From positions 23,722,001-23,786,000 of the forward strand of contig NW_024466599.1 in NCBI RefSeq assembly GCF_017591425.1: a stretch of 64,000 bases of DNA. The letters are read 5' to 3'. The position numbers were made by a program, and so were the translations under genes. Within the stretch, counting starts at the first letter, position 1; each line of letters starts with the position of its first letter. This DNA comes from Ochotona curzoniae. Lineage: Eukaryota > Chordata > Mammalia > Lagomorpha > Ochotonidae. Below the pieces are notes generated by a model. The model was not told where the DNA came from. It saw only the letters and a list, made by a program, of their open reading frames with translations, and did no database searches. Below are positions 1 through 10,295 of the stretch, piece by piece.

Positions 1-39
1 ATGTCAGTCTCCATGAGGTCACACTCCATGCTACTGTGG

Positions 40-560
40 TATTCAAATTTCCGAGTCGTCAGGCTCCCCTCTTCGCCGGCAACGCGTACTCTCACGCATG
101 CGCTCTCTTCCCGGAACTTCCAAAGCGACAGCTGGCGCCTCAGTCTCCGCAGTGCGCATGCCCTCGAGCGTGCGCAAAAAGCTTGTTCCCGCCCACCTCC
201 GGCAGCTACAGCTTTGCACATGCGTATTACTGAGGAATGAAGCCGGCTTCCCAAAAAAGGGCAGAAGGACTGGCTGCGTGGCAGCTGGTCTCGGGTAATG
301 AACCGGCGAGGGGGCAGCGCCGGAGCGCTCAGTAGTAGATGTACGCATGCGCGAGCCTCGCCGCGCGCCCGGCCCGGGAGTAGTTGCCTCAGGACCTGAG
401 TGGGTGTGTGGTGTGGAGCCGAGTGTCTGCGGGCAGGCGAGCGGGATGGGTGGTTTCCCGCAAGCAGCCGGCATGTCGTAGGCTGTGGTCATGAAGAAGG
501 GGAACACTCACCCGTGCTGCGGTCTCATGGCCCAGGACAGAGGTAGATAGCCAAGTGCAC
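40..560. promoter_or_regulatory. CpG-island promoter with NRF-1-like sites
   Basis: This is the only strongly CpG-rich stretch in the window; CpG density falls sharply after about 600. It holds four near-palindromic NRF-1-type motifs built on GCATGCGC or its half: 93-103, 153-162, 215-224 and 343-353. There is also an ETS-like ccggaa at 111-116 and an E2F-like ttcccgcc near 185-193. No TATA box is evident. This is the usual make-up of a housekeeping promoter. The transcribed direction is not settled: a minus-strand donor lies at 511-506, while plus-strand donors (near 296 and 545) are weak. The gene itself must lie mostly outside the window or be spliced in exons I cannot recognise. Confidence 0.75.
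506..528 (-). other. Candidate minus-strand first coding exon end and splice donor
   Basis: On the minus strand an ATG at 528-526 in good context (GCC before the ATG, A after it) opens a short frame reading M-R-P-Q-H. After 17 bases it meets a full consensus donor, GTGAGT, at 511-506. This suggests a first coding exon of a gene running left from the CpG island. I do not recognise the protein from five residues. A chance donor match in GC-rich DNA is possible. Confidence 0.3.
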
Positions 561-1050
561 GGAAGATAACGCGCCGCTTGACTCCCTTCTGACTGGATTT
601 CAAGGCGAGGGAGCAGTTCACTTGCCTTGAGACGAATATATTTTCCAAGTTGGTTGTTTTCCCCTGAATTATGCCTTCTCTGTCTTACCTCTTCACCTTT
701 CCCCGTCAGTAAGCCTCCTGAGGGGAGGGAGGGCTCCAGTCCTTGGCCAGCAGCACACATTCCAATTCCCACAGTAGTGTCGCTGCATTTTGACACCATT
801 TGCCTTGGTTGACACTTCCCGGTGGGCTATGACTTCTTGTCCGTTCTCTTATACATGCATAAGAATTAATGATAAATGAGGAAAGAGTATTTTCAAAAAA
901 AAATTTTTTTTAGAAAATTAAACTTATGCGCTTGCATGGGTTACACTATGTGGGTTTTTAAGAAGCAAGTTTTCACATTGGTACCAGATTTTATTTTGTG
1001 ATTTTCATTTCCCTAATGGATTGATTCTCCCTAACCATAATAGAATCTTT
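561..1050. other. Downstream of CpG island, no feature seen
   Basis: CpG density drops here and the sequence turns A+T-rich. A donor-like GAGGTAAGA on the minus strand lies near 693. No frame with family similarity and no clear repeat were seen. Confidence 0.4.
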
Positions 1051-1200
1051 AAAAAAAATTTTTTTTTTTTATTTGAAAGGTGAAGTTAGAGATCTTCCAT
1101 CCCTTGGTCAACTCTCAGATGGCTACAGTTTAGGCCCTTGCTTCACCTGCTGTGGGTTATTGGATGCTTGCTCTGTGCCCCTGGCACCTGCATTGTGGTG
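1051..1200 (-). repeat. Degraded old C-type SINE, tail half
   Basis: It begins with a T-rich run, then 'atttgaaaggtgaagttagag' style tail sequence and 'gatcttccatcc', as in the reverse of lagomorph C SINEs. Similarity fades after about 1150. Confidence 0.5.
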
Positions 1201-1861
1201 CCCTCATAAGGCTGTCTTAATGTAACTTACATCCTGCAGACAGGAACAGTGAGACCTGCTGGCTTAATAACCTGATGAAGACCTGAGTATGAGCCACGTT
1301 TGGAGGCTGAGGGGTATCTACACTAGTGAAAAAATAGATATTAGGCAGTTGAAGTCACTCAATAGTATAGACTCACTTCTTTATAATGAAGCATGTTTTT
1401 CTCAGGATCGTTGAAGATGTCAAACAAAAAGGTAATGTAAAGTCAGTTTTGAAAGAAAAATGTTTAAGTTTTGACTGACTTTTTAATGTCAGTTGTAACG
1501 TAATATTAATGAATGAAAAAATGATGATTTCTCTAAATTTATTAGTCTTTGCTTATGCCAATCATTACCTGCATTGGAAGGTGACTGATGTTAGGTTTTT
1601 ATATATGCTATTATTTGGAATAATTTTTTGGATTTTCTGTGATTGAAAGTCTCAAATACTACTTTAAATTTTTTCCATCATTTCTGTAAGATTTAGTAGA
1701 AATCGTTTATATTGTATTTAGACACAGGGTCTCTGAAGACCTCATTTGAACTGAGTTTAACAAAGAAAAGAACACTGATTGCAGAATTAGGAAGATCTGC
1801 TTTTTGCCTCAAATCAATGTAAGAATTTTCCAACACTGCTTGGTCTTAAACAATCAGTATT
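1201..1861. other. Unassigned A+T-rich DNA
   Basis: No coding frame, RNA gene or recognised repeat was seen. There are only short A/T-rich runs. Confidence 0.4.
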
Positions 1862-2140
1862 AAAAATATATTTATTGATTTTTATTGGAAAGGCAGATTT
1901 ACAGAGAAAAGGAGAGACAGAAAGATCTTATCTGCTGGCTCACTCCCCAAATAGCCACAAAGGCCAGAGTTGAACTGATCCCAGAGCCAGGAGCCTCTTC
2001 TGGGCCTTCCATGCAGGTGCAGAGTCCCAAGGCTTAGGGCCATGCGCTGCTGCTTTCCCAGGCCACAAGCAGGGAGTTAGGTGGGAAGCAGAAAAGCTAG
2101 GACATGAATTGGCACCCAGGTGGGATCAGTATTTATAAGA
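1862..2140 (-). mobile_element. C-type SINE, antisense, 5'-truncated
   Basis: Starts 'tttattggaaaggcagattt' and continues through the conserved body (ccacaaaggccagag, ccaggccacaagcagggag) to 'caggtgggatcag'. The tRNA-like head (box A) is missing at the right end. Confidence 0.85.
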
Positions 2141-2184
2141 ACACACTTCCCTTATGAAAGATATTCATGAAACTTACTGTATGA

Positions 2185-2545
2185 TATGGATATTAGTTTG
2201 GCTGTTCTAGAGGACCATGTGTTAAAAGCTGGTCCTCAAACTTATGTTAGTGATATTCAGAGTCTGGGGTCTTTGGAAGTAGTTAGATTGGATTAATTTG
2301 TTAGGATAGATCTCCATAATTGCAGCATGGCGGTTTAAAGAGAAAGATGTAGGTAGCATGACTCTGGTCAAGTGATATTTTAATGCCACCTCTTTGCTGG
2401 GAAGAAAGCCCTCACCATGTGTGACCCAATGGAACTTTCTAGTCTTGGACTGTGAGCCTCCAAAATCACAAGTCAAAATAAACTTGCCTTCATGATAGCC
2501 TGTGTTTTTGTCACATGAAAAACTGACTAATGTTGATTGAATAAT
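2185..2545 (+). mobile_element. MLT1/MST-like MaLR LTR
   Basis: The right half carries the MaLR signature in order: 'aaagccctcacc', 'cttggactgtgagcctcc', an aataaac polyadenylation-type signal near 2478, then a 'gactaatgtt' end. The left end 'gatatggatattagtttggc' resembles the start of MST/MLT1 LTRs. It is a solo LTR, well diverged. Confidence 0.65.
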
Positions 2546-3044
2546 TTCCTTTTAAGTACGATGTTGTGAGAAGGTACACCCAAAAGTGCCAGCAGAATGT
2601 TTTACTAGTATTCTGATTCAAAAAGAGATTGCAAAATATCAATTTTTGGTGTCGAGCTCTGAGGGGAAGATGATTATAACCATGTCTACAGTTTTTTTTT
2701 TTAATTGCAACTATAGGAAATTAATGACCTTGGAAAGTTTAAAGAAAACAAATTTATTTCCATGTCGTTCTGGATATCAGATGTCTGAAATGGGTCTCTC
2801 AGGGCTGGAATGAGCAGGTCCATGTTCTTGGAATTTAGGACAGATTGTTTTCTTTCCTTTTTGCTTTCCTTTTGCAGCTTCTAGAATCTACTGATATTCC
2901 TTGGGAGCATCGTTGGTTTGGATTCCCTTTGTCGTCAAAGATTGCGAACCGCTAGTCCTGCCTCTGCATCATTGTTAAATTGTCCTCTCATTCTTACTCT
3001 CCTTCCTGCCTCTTTCACTTTGCTGATTTGTGACTATTAGGACT
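2546..3044. other. Unassigned DNA
   Basis: A 75-residue open frame at 2586-2813 has no recognisable family and no splice or promoter context. I see nothing else supportable. Confidence 0.4.
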
Positions 3045-3175
3045 GCCCAGATAATCCACAATTGTTTGTATCTCAAGAACTTTAACTGTGTCTGCGAAGT
3101 TAGCTTTTCATGCAAGATAACACTCTTACCGGTTCTGAGAGGGTAGGATGCAGATAGCTTTATCTACCAAACTAT
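3045..3175. repeat. Ancient mammalian interspersed repeat (unassigned)
   Basis: Phrases such as 'gcccagataatccac', 'ctcaagaactttaa' and 'catgcaagataacac' match a widely dispersed ancient mammalian repeat that I recall but cannot name with certainty. Confidence 0.4.
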
Positions 3176-3221
3176 CTTTTTGTTAGAAGGAAGAATGATC
3201 TTAGTTTAAAAACCAGCCTTT

Positions 3222-3553
3222 TGGGCCCTGCACAATAGCCTGGTGGCTAAAGTCCTTGCCTTGCAAGCGCTGGGATCCCATGTGGTTGCCAGTTTGTGTC
3301 CCAGCAGCCCCGCTTCCCATCCAGCTCCCTGCTTGTAGCCTGGGAGAGCAATTGAGGACGGCCCAAGGCCTTGGGATCCTGCACCCGCTTGGGAGACCCA
3401 GAAGAAACTACTTGCTCCTGGCTTCAGACTGGCTCAGCTCAGGCCGTTGCAGCCACTTGGGGAGTGAATCATTGGATGGAAGATCTTCCTCTCTCTCTTC
3501 CTCTCTCAAAATCTGATTTTGCAATAAAAACAAATAAAAACAGAAAAAAAAAA
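3222..3553 (+). mobile_element. Young-type SINE, full length
   Basis: Complete from the head 'gggccctgcacaatagcc' through the ccagctccctgcttg and gagtgaatcattgg body to an A-rich tail. It has mutated box A/B positions, so it is not among the youngest copies. Confidence 0.9.
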
Positions 3554-3567
3554 GGTCAATGCTGTAG

Positions 3568-3890
3568 AATAGCATGTTAAGCCACTGTCTGGAACACTGG
3601 CATTCATTTGGGCACCATTTCAAGTCCCAGCTATTTCATATGCACTCCTACCTGCTCTAAAGTGCCTGGGAAAGCAATGGAATACGACCCAAAGGCTTGA
3701 CCCCTCTCAAATGGGAGCCATGGATGAATCTCCTGGCACTTTGCTTTGGCCTGGCACCCCGCCCCGGTCATTCTGTTCATTGCAGACACTTAGGGAGTGA
3801 ACGAAAAGTTGGATGATCTCACTCTCTCTCTGTCTCTCCTTCTCTATCTATATTTCTGACTTTCAAATAAATAAATCTTAAAAAAACAAA
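3568..3890 (+). mobile_element. Older C-type SINE, near full length
   Basis: It follows the previous SINE by about 15 bases. It ends in the older tail 'ctttcaaataaataaatctt' and is much more diverged than its neighbour. Confidence 0.8.
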
Positions 3891-5079
3891 ATAGTCTTAG
3901 AAAGAATAAAGAGAAATAATTTTTATAGTAGCAAAAAATATAGGGGGGAAAATGGCAACTGTTTTCAGAGGAATATCTTCTTTGGGATATCCTTAAAATT
4001 ATAAAGGAAGTTTTGAATTATGCGGTTAAAATGTATGCAGCCGAGATTCTGAAATTACTTCTAAAATTCATAGGAGAATAATTTTTGTAGTTGCAGTGGG
4101 TAAGTACAAATATAAAGTCTGTCATAAAATGATTGAGCAGGTGTATAAAATAAAAAATTTTTTCTAAAATAAAAGAGCATTGTTTGAAAAGAGCAACATT
4201 TTTCATCTGTAAAGGAGACTATAATTTTCAAGAAAAATCATGAATTTGTTCTTGTTGCTTGTGAGATGCAAGCTTGTAAATGCTGCTAAATAAAGTCCTT
4301 TTCAGCTTGCATGGTGAAAACTCCTTTTCTTTGATATTGGCATGTAGAATTGAGCCTTGAATGCTCTCTAGTATTTCATATTATTAAAGAGCACTACTTT
4401 TCAAATAATTCCTCTGGCTATCCCAGTATATTTTCTGAGCCAGGGAATTTTTAGAGAATGTCATCTTGAGAATAACATCCTGCCTATATTTAAAGTGAGG
4501 ATGTTTAACGTGTCAGACATACTCATGTACAAACAAATGTGTGTGAATCTGCACAGAGCGAGAGAGAATTCTGATTGTCCCAGAATAAAAACTCCAAACT
4601 CAATTTTTATTGATCTTGGAAGAAGGCTTCATCTTTGTGCCATGCTCTGCCAACTAATGAATCAGGGACACACCAAGCCAGATAAACTATTGTCTAATTT
4701 GGATGAAGTTTGCGGACCCTATCCTGGGGCTGTTGGACTTGTATCTATACTAGATCAAAGATTATATTTTACTTGGGCTTAGTAATAACTTAGTGACTTT
4801 GAGCCAACATTTAGAAATTTGGAAACTTTTTTCTAACAATCTGGATTTCTGGCTTTTCTTGAAGAAAAAAAAACTCACTAACTTGGCAGAATTAAACATA
4901 CGTTGCTCATAAGGGTGATGATTGGCTTGGGTTAAATAGGCTAACTCTGCTAGTCTGGACATGAATTTTCAAATTCCCTCTGGCTTCCAATTTTGTCACA
5001 TAATTAATCCTGTACATGTTCATCCAGCAGTCCAGTTGCTCCCCTGTGAGTCTGAGATTTCTAGTCTTTTCCATCTTAC
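3891..5079. other. Unassigned DNA
   Basis: Holds a 95-residue open frame at 4495-4782 (plus) with no family I recognise, no Kozak or splice support and A+T-rich flanks. I do not call it a gene. Confidence 0.4.
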
Positions 5080-5310
5080 GCATGTTGAACGCCTCCCCTC
5101 CCCATCTCTCACAGGCTTGCCATCCTTCTGCCTATTTTGGTTATGCAGAGCCTCCACTGTTCGCTTAGCATACCATGCCTGTTCATCCTCTCGACTTCTA
5201 TGCAGATTGTTTCCACTTTCCATCATTGTCTGCCTGGCAGATTCCTAAAGCTCAGTCTGTAGGACTCAGTTTAAGAGAAGTGTTTTCTGATTGCCTTGAG
5301 TACTTGCTGT
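5080..5310 (-). repeat. L2-like LINE fragment (tentative)
   Basis: The plus strand reads like the reverse of the L2 3' region (pyrimidine-rich, 'gattcctaaagctcag...' followed by 'gtgttttctgattgcc'). Highly diverged. Confidence 0.35.
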
Positions 5311-6648
5311 CCACCTCTCAGTGCCTCTGTAAGTATGCTGTCCTAAGAACCCTTGGTGATTGCTCACCCTTGCTCTCTGCTGCTTTGCTTACCTTCCACG
5401 CTGTCCTCCAGGCCTGTTCAGCCTCAGTGCTCCACAATGGAGGCATCCTCTGACCACCAGTGTTAAAATTACATTTCAGCTCTTCTGCATTTCTAAAACA
5501 GCGGTGTTGAGTTTGAGTAATAATCACTACCACCTGAGGAGACATAAACACAGCTTGCTGATCCCTGTCTGTTGAATCTTATATCAGCATTTTTGGGGTT
5601 ATATTTAAGATTCATTGTTTCTTAAGACCATGTCATATGGTTTCATAGTTGGTCTTTCATAACTTACTGTTTATTGGTGTTTTTGGCTTATACTGTTCGG
5701 TTCATATTTTCTCTCCAGGTACTTGAAGCCATGCACATCCTACTAATATTGCTGAGGAAATTGAGACATCCACACTACACATAAAAAGTGCCGATTAGTT
5801 GATTGACAGTATAATTTTCCTTTTCTGATAACTAGATTTTGTTTTTTTTTCTAAAGTGATACTTAGTAGAGAATAAATAAATGCATGATAATAAATTCTG
5901 TTCCAAGCTTTTGGATTATCCTGGAACTCAGTCAATGCCTATTTAGAAGTTGGCAGTCCTGATAAAATGATAGGTTCTTTGCTGACTGAAGACTGTTATT
6001 AGCAACTTTGTCTTTTATCATGTGCTGTGATTCTCTGTTGTAAGTTGGGGGTGATTAGAATCCTCAAGGAGACTTTATAAGCTCAGCATTCCTCAGCAGT
6101 CTTCAGAGACCACAACTGCATGATGGGAAGTGTCACTGACTGGGCATGTGCTGTTACTAACCAGGGATAAAGTACAATAAAGGCTGGGAGTCACTGTCAA
6201 GGGCGAGTTTATAAATGAGGTAGAGGCAAATTTTGAATGTCCTTGGTAAATATTTCTTTCCAGTTGTTAGTTATTCAAAATTTCTTTCTTGTCACAACAG
6301 TGTCATTGTTTGCAGCCATAACTGAGATAGGAAGAAATATATTGTAAGCAAAAACAATTGTATTAACACACTTGTGTGGGGTTGATTATGTCTAGGCAAA
6401 CTTGGGTCAGGTCATGTACTTGTAAAGAGAACCTTGGGAATGCATTCCAGAAGAACCCTTCTCAGGCACTTGTGAGAGAGGATTAGGCCCTCCTGCTCCC
6501 AAACATCCATTGTATGTAATAATTAACTATGCTGTGTGCCTTTTAGAATGTCAGCTATCTATTTGTGGGAGAAATGACAAAAGAGTTATTGAAATAGTTT
6601 TCTCTAGTGCTCAGTCTCTCCTGAAACTGGGAAAGGCTAAATTATCTA
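5311..6648. other. Unassigned DNA
   Basis: No gene, RNA or recognised repeat. Short frames at 5175-5575 sit in ordinary sequence without coding character. Confidence 0.4.
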
Positions 6649-6649
6649 G

Positions 6650-6776
6650 AACCAGTGGTTTTCAAGTTTTTGTGTGCAACAGAATTCCCTGAAATCTTTT
6701 AGAAATTGACAGATCTTTTCACCATAGTTTCTTATTTAGTAGGTCTGGGTGAGCTTCAACAGTTTGCATTTCTTCA
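6650..6776 (+). mobile_element. MER5A-like hAT relic, left half
   Basis: 'ccagtggttttcaag', 'cagaattccctg', 'tagtaggtctgggtgag' and 'tttgcatttct' follow the MER5A order. The relic is cut at 6777 by an antisense SINE. The remaining half was not recognised beyond the SINE. Confidence 0.7.
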
Positions 6777-7040
6777 TTTTTTTTTTAAATTTTATTTTGG
6801 AAGTTAGAGCTATGGAGAGGGAGAGACAAAGGGAGATAGAACTTCCATCTGCTGGGTCACTTCTAAAATGGCCACAATAGCCAGTGTTGGGCAAGGTCAA
6901 GCCAGGAGCCAGGAACTTTTTCCCCTAGGCCATTAGCAGAGAGAATTGAATAGAAAATAAAAAAAGTGAGGGTTCCAGTCATCAGTGATATGAGATGATG
7001 GCATCACAGGAGATCCCTTTACCTGCTGTACCATACCCCC
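6777..7040 (-). mobile_element. Old C-type SINE, antisense
   Basis: T-run, then 'ggagagggagagac', 'cttccatctgctgggtcac' and 'agccaggagccaggaac'. The head is strongly decayed. It is inserted into the MER5A relic. Confidence 0.75.
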
Positions 7041-7149
7041 CAGTACCAGTAGATACAATTCTAGTAATATAATGACACTTCCCTTCCTTGAGTCCTAGGT
7101 CCTGGGTCATAACTGTGGATCTAGTTACCATAATTGAAGACTACTCATC

Positions 7150-7226
7150 TTCAGGCTTGCCTTGCAATGCTAGCATGCTAGCATCCCACATGGGTGCTAG
7201 TTCCAGTTCCAGCTGCTCTACTTTCT
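7150..7226 (+). mobile_element. Host old SINE, 5' part (interrupted)
   Basis: 'gctagcatcccacatggg' to 'agctgctctactttc' is the head half of an old C SINE in sense orientation. It resumes at 7939 after two inserted SINEs. Confidence 0.75.
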
Positions 7227-7570
7227 TTTTTCTTTTTTTTTTCAGATTTATTTTATTTTTATTGAACAGTCAAATATACAGAGAGAAGGAGAGACAGAGA
7301 GGAAGATCTTCTGTCTGATGATTCACTCCCAAAATTACCACAATGGCTGATGCTATGCCGATCCAAACCCAGGAACCAGGAACTTCCTCCGGGCCTCCCA
7401 CACAGGTGCAGGGTCCGAAGACTTTGGGCCATCCTCGACTGCTTTTCCAGGCCACAAGCAGGGAGCTGGAAGGTAAGTGGAGCTGCTGGGATTAGAACCG
7501 GCGCCCATATGGAATCCCGGCGTGCATTCAAGGTGAAGACATTAGCCGCTAGGCCACTGCACTGGGCCCC
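7227..7570 (-). mobile_element. Inserted SINE A, antisense, full length
   Basis: Full young-type element from the poly-T tail to 'ccactgcactgggcccc', including box B in reverse (gattagaaccgg). It is flanked by copies of agctgctc(t/c)act at 7211 and 7571. Confidence 0.92.
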
Positions 7571-7594
7571 AGCTGCTCCACTATCTTTCTTTTC

Positions 7595-7938
7595 TTTTTT
7601 TTTTTTTAAGATTTATTTTATTGATTTTTTTATTACAAAGTCAGATATACAGAGAGGAGGAGAGACAGAGAGGAAGATCTTCTGTCTGATGATTCACTCC
7701 CCAAGTGACTGCAACGGCCAGTACCGTGCTGATCCGAAGCCAGGAACCAGGAACCTCTTCCAGGTCTCCCACACGGTGCAAGGTCCCAAAGCTTTGGGCT
7801 GTCCTCGACTGCTTTCCCAGGCGACAAGCAGGGAGCTGGATGGGAAGTGTAGCTGCTGGGATTAGAACCGGCGCCCATATGGGATCTTGGCGTGTTCAAG
7901 GCGAGGACTTTAGCCGCTAGGCCACGCTGCCAGGCCCC
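7595..7938 (-). mobile_element. Inserted SINE B, antisense, full length
   Basis: A second full antisense element very like SINE A. It lies between agctgctccact (7571) and agctgctccgctttc (7939). It ends 'gccacgctgccaggcccc'. Confidence 0.92.
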
Positions 7939-8190
7939 AGCTGCTCCGCTTTCAATCTAGCACCTTGGCTGTGGCCTGGGAAAAATAGCAGAAGATGGCC
8001 CAAATATTTGGAACCCTGCCAGCCCATATGTGAGACTGTTGAAGCTTCCAGCGCTTGGCTTCAGCCTGATCCAGCCCTGGCTGTCGTGGCCGTTTGGGTA
8101 GTGAAGCAGAGGATAGACCACCTCTCTCCATAATTCCCTCTCATTCTCTCTGTAACTCTGTCCTTCAAATAAAGCAAATGTTAAGAAAAA
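7939..8190 (+). mobile_element. Host old SINE, 3' part (resumed)
   Basis: Continues the interrupted SINE: 'agctgctccgctttc', 'gtggcctgggaaaaatagcag', 'gcttcagcctgatccagccc' and the tail 'ccttcaaataaagcaaat'. Confidence 0.8.
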
Positions 8191-8925
8191 AATAACCCTT
8201 GATCTTGATCAACTTTTAGTTTGTTTGAAACTCACCTCAATTAGTGAGAAGTGAGTTTTACATTGTGACCCAGGATGCACACACAGCTGGAATAGTTTCA
8301 TGAAACAATGCATACCCCCAGCTGTGTGTGTACACTCTTTTTTTTCAGTGATTCCATTTGTTAAAAATTTTTGGTGAATTTTGAGCTACAGACAGTCTCA
8401 AAGGCTTCAACAGTCTTTGCATTTCACCGTGTGGCCAAACCATCCTCATTTAACAGGTAAGATCCAATTAGGAAAGCTTAAGTGATAGCCATCCTCTAAA
8501 GATTTTGAGGACCCAATGAGCAAATACCTGAGGCCGACGACTCCCTTTAGCATTTTTTAGTCACGAAAATCAACTGCCAACGTATGATCTGATTGGGTAG
8601 AGGACTTAGCAGAGGCATGACTGTAAAACTCAATCTGCACACTGACTTGGGCCTGTCTAAGGGAAAGAGTTCAGCATGTTAAAGGGCAGTGGCAGTTAAC
8701 TGGATTTCTGGCCTGGCTCAAAGGAAAATTTGGCCTAGTTCCTAAATAGGAAAAGTGAGGCTAAAGGAGAATTGTGAGAGAAAAAATTCTACAACTTTGG
8801 AAGAGTGACAGACATTTAGACTGCTAAGAAAGTCTGTTTAATTGCTGCGAGACTTTGAAAAAGGTTGAAATGGCTAGAGAGAAGGCCTAGCTGCTTGTCT
8901 GCCTGCCTTCTTTCTGGCCTTACTT
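8191..8925. other. Mostly unassigned; possible MIR scrap
   Basis: At 8445-8490 'cctcatttaacaggtaag' followed by 'gcttaagtgatag' is MIR-like. An imperfect inverted pair of 'acacacagctgg' and 'cagctgtgtgtg' lies at 8278-8332. Nothing else was recognised. Confidence 0.3.
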
Positions 8926-9050
8926 TCTAAAATTATTTTTAAGTCAGAGGAGAGAGAGGGAGAGGGACTGAACCTGGCACTTGGGTATGGGTGGTAGTCA
9001 TTCTAAGTGGTGACTGGTAAAGTAACACGGTGCCCACAACACTTACTCCT
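8926..9050 (-). repeat. Heavily decayed SINE fragment
   Basis: 'aagtcagaggagagagaggg' and a distal 'acacggtgcccacaac' recall an antisense C SINE with its centre deleted. Confidence 0.4.
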
Positions 9051-9194
9051 TCTTTTGTTTACTCATTTTGTTGTCATAACCTTGGTAACCAGATAATTAG
9101 TGACAGAACTGGCCTGCTGTATTGACTGTGAGCCATGTCAAGTGAGGAATTCCTGAGCTATAATCTCTTATTTTCAACTTTGACCACCAGCCTG

Positions 9195-9440
9195 CTTATT
9201 TATTTAGAGAGGCAGAGAGACTGACAAAAGAGAGCTCTCCCATTTCCTAGAATGTAAGTCAGGTCTCTCACATGGGTGGCAGGGACCCAAGTGTTTGAAC
9301 CATCACTTTCTGCATCCTGGAGTGTGTGTTAGCTGGAACCCAGAATTGGGAGCAGAACCAGGGCTGGAATCCAGGTACTTAAATATAGGAGTCGGATATC
9401 CTATCTGGTAGCTTAAACACTAGGTCAGATATCTACCCCC
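9195..9440 (-). mobile_element. Old C-type SINE, antisense
   Basis: 'tttatttagagaggcagagag', then 'caggtctctcacatgggtgg' and 'cagggacccaagtg' with a decayed head ending 'gatatctacccc'. It abuts the next, younger SINE. Confidence 0.75.
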
Positions 9441-9474
9441 TAAGGTATTCTGTGTGTTTAAAAATATTTCCTTG

Positions 9475-9800
9475 GGCCCAGTGTGATGGCGTAATGCTTG
9501 AGGTCCTCACCATGAACAAGCCAGGATCCCATAAGGGCGCCGGTTCTAATCCCAGCAGCTCCACTTCCCATCCAGCTCCCTGCTTGTGACTTGGGAAAGC
9601 AGTCGAGGATGGCCCAAAGCCTTGGGACCCTGTACCCACATTGGAGACCCGGAGGAAGTTCCTGGCTCCTGGGTTTGGATCGGCACAGCACCGGCTGTTG
9701 TGGTCACTTGGGGAGTGATTCATTGGGTGGAAGATCTTCCTCTCTGTATCTCCTCCTCTCTGTACATCTGCCTTTCCAATAAAATAAATAAATCTTTAAA
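9475..9800 (+). mobile_element. Young-type SINE with near-perfect TSD
   Basis: Full length, with tRNA-like box B 'ggttctaatcccagc'. It is flanked by a ~14-base target-site duplication, aaaatatttccttg at 9461 and aaaatattttcttg at 9801, differing at one base. Confidence 0.93.
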
Positions 9801-10009
9801 AAAATATTTTCTTGATTGTGATTTGCTGTTGATTTAAAAATACAGTATCAATGTAATAATAGAGTTTGGGTGATATCAGAATAGTGCATTATATGTGTAC
9901 AAATTTATTTCATATTAAAAAATGCTACATGCCTTAGGACCCTGAACAGTTTAATAATTTTATACATCTAGAATCTAAAGATTATTCTGGGGGGAAGGAG
10001 CAAGTATTT

Positions 10010-10295
10010 ACACAGGTACTTTAGGTGCTGCTTGGGATGCCTGAATTCCATATTCATATGTGTCTGGTTTGGCATCATAGCTTTTGCTCCCATTTCTTGC
10101 AAATACGTACCCTGGGAGTCAGGAGATTATGTTCAAATAGTTTGGTTCTTGTCACTTATGGAAGACTGGATTGTCTTTCTGGCTCCTGGCATCAGCCTGG
10201 CCCGGTGCTAACTAATATAAGTGTTTACGTAATGAGCCAGTGGATAGGAGATTCATTCTTTTCCTTTCAAAGAAATGAAATACATAAAAATTATA
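10010..10295 (+). mobile_element. Old C-type SINE, sense, degraded
   Basis: Recognisable by 'ctggctcctggcatcagcct', 'gagccagtggataggag' and a terminal 'cctttcaaagaaatgaa'. The head is poorly preserved. Confidence 0.6.

Noticed and set aside
43..507. 154-residue minus-strand open frame across the CpG island
   Set aside because: CpG-rich DNA lacks A+T stop codons, so long frames arise by chance; no recognisable domain, and it runs through the predicted donor and promoter motifs.
4495..4782. 95-residue plus-strand frame as a small gene
   Set aside because: No recognised family, poor start context and no splice or promoter signal; compatible with chance at this base composition.
7350..7865. 171-residue plus-strand open frame
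   Set aside because: It lies across the two inserted antisense SINEs; the same peptide words (e.g. R-T-G-A-H-M-G-S) recur in frames from other SINE copies.
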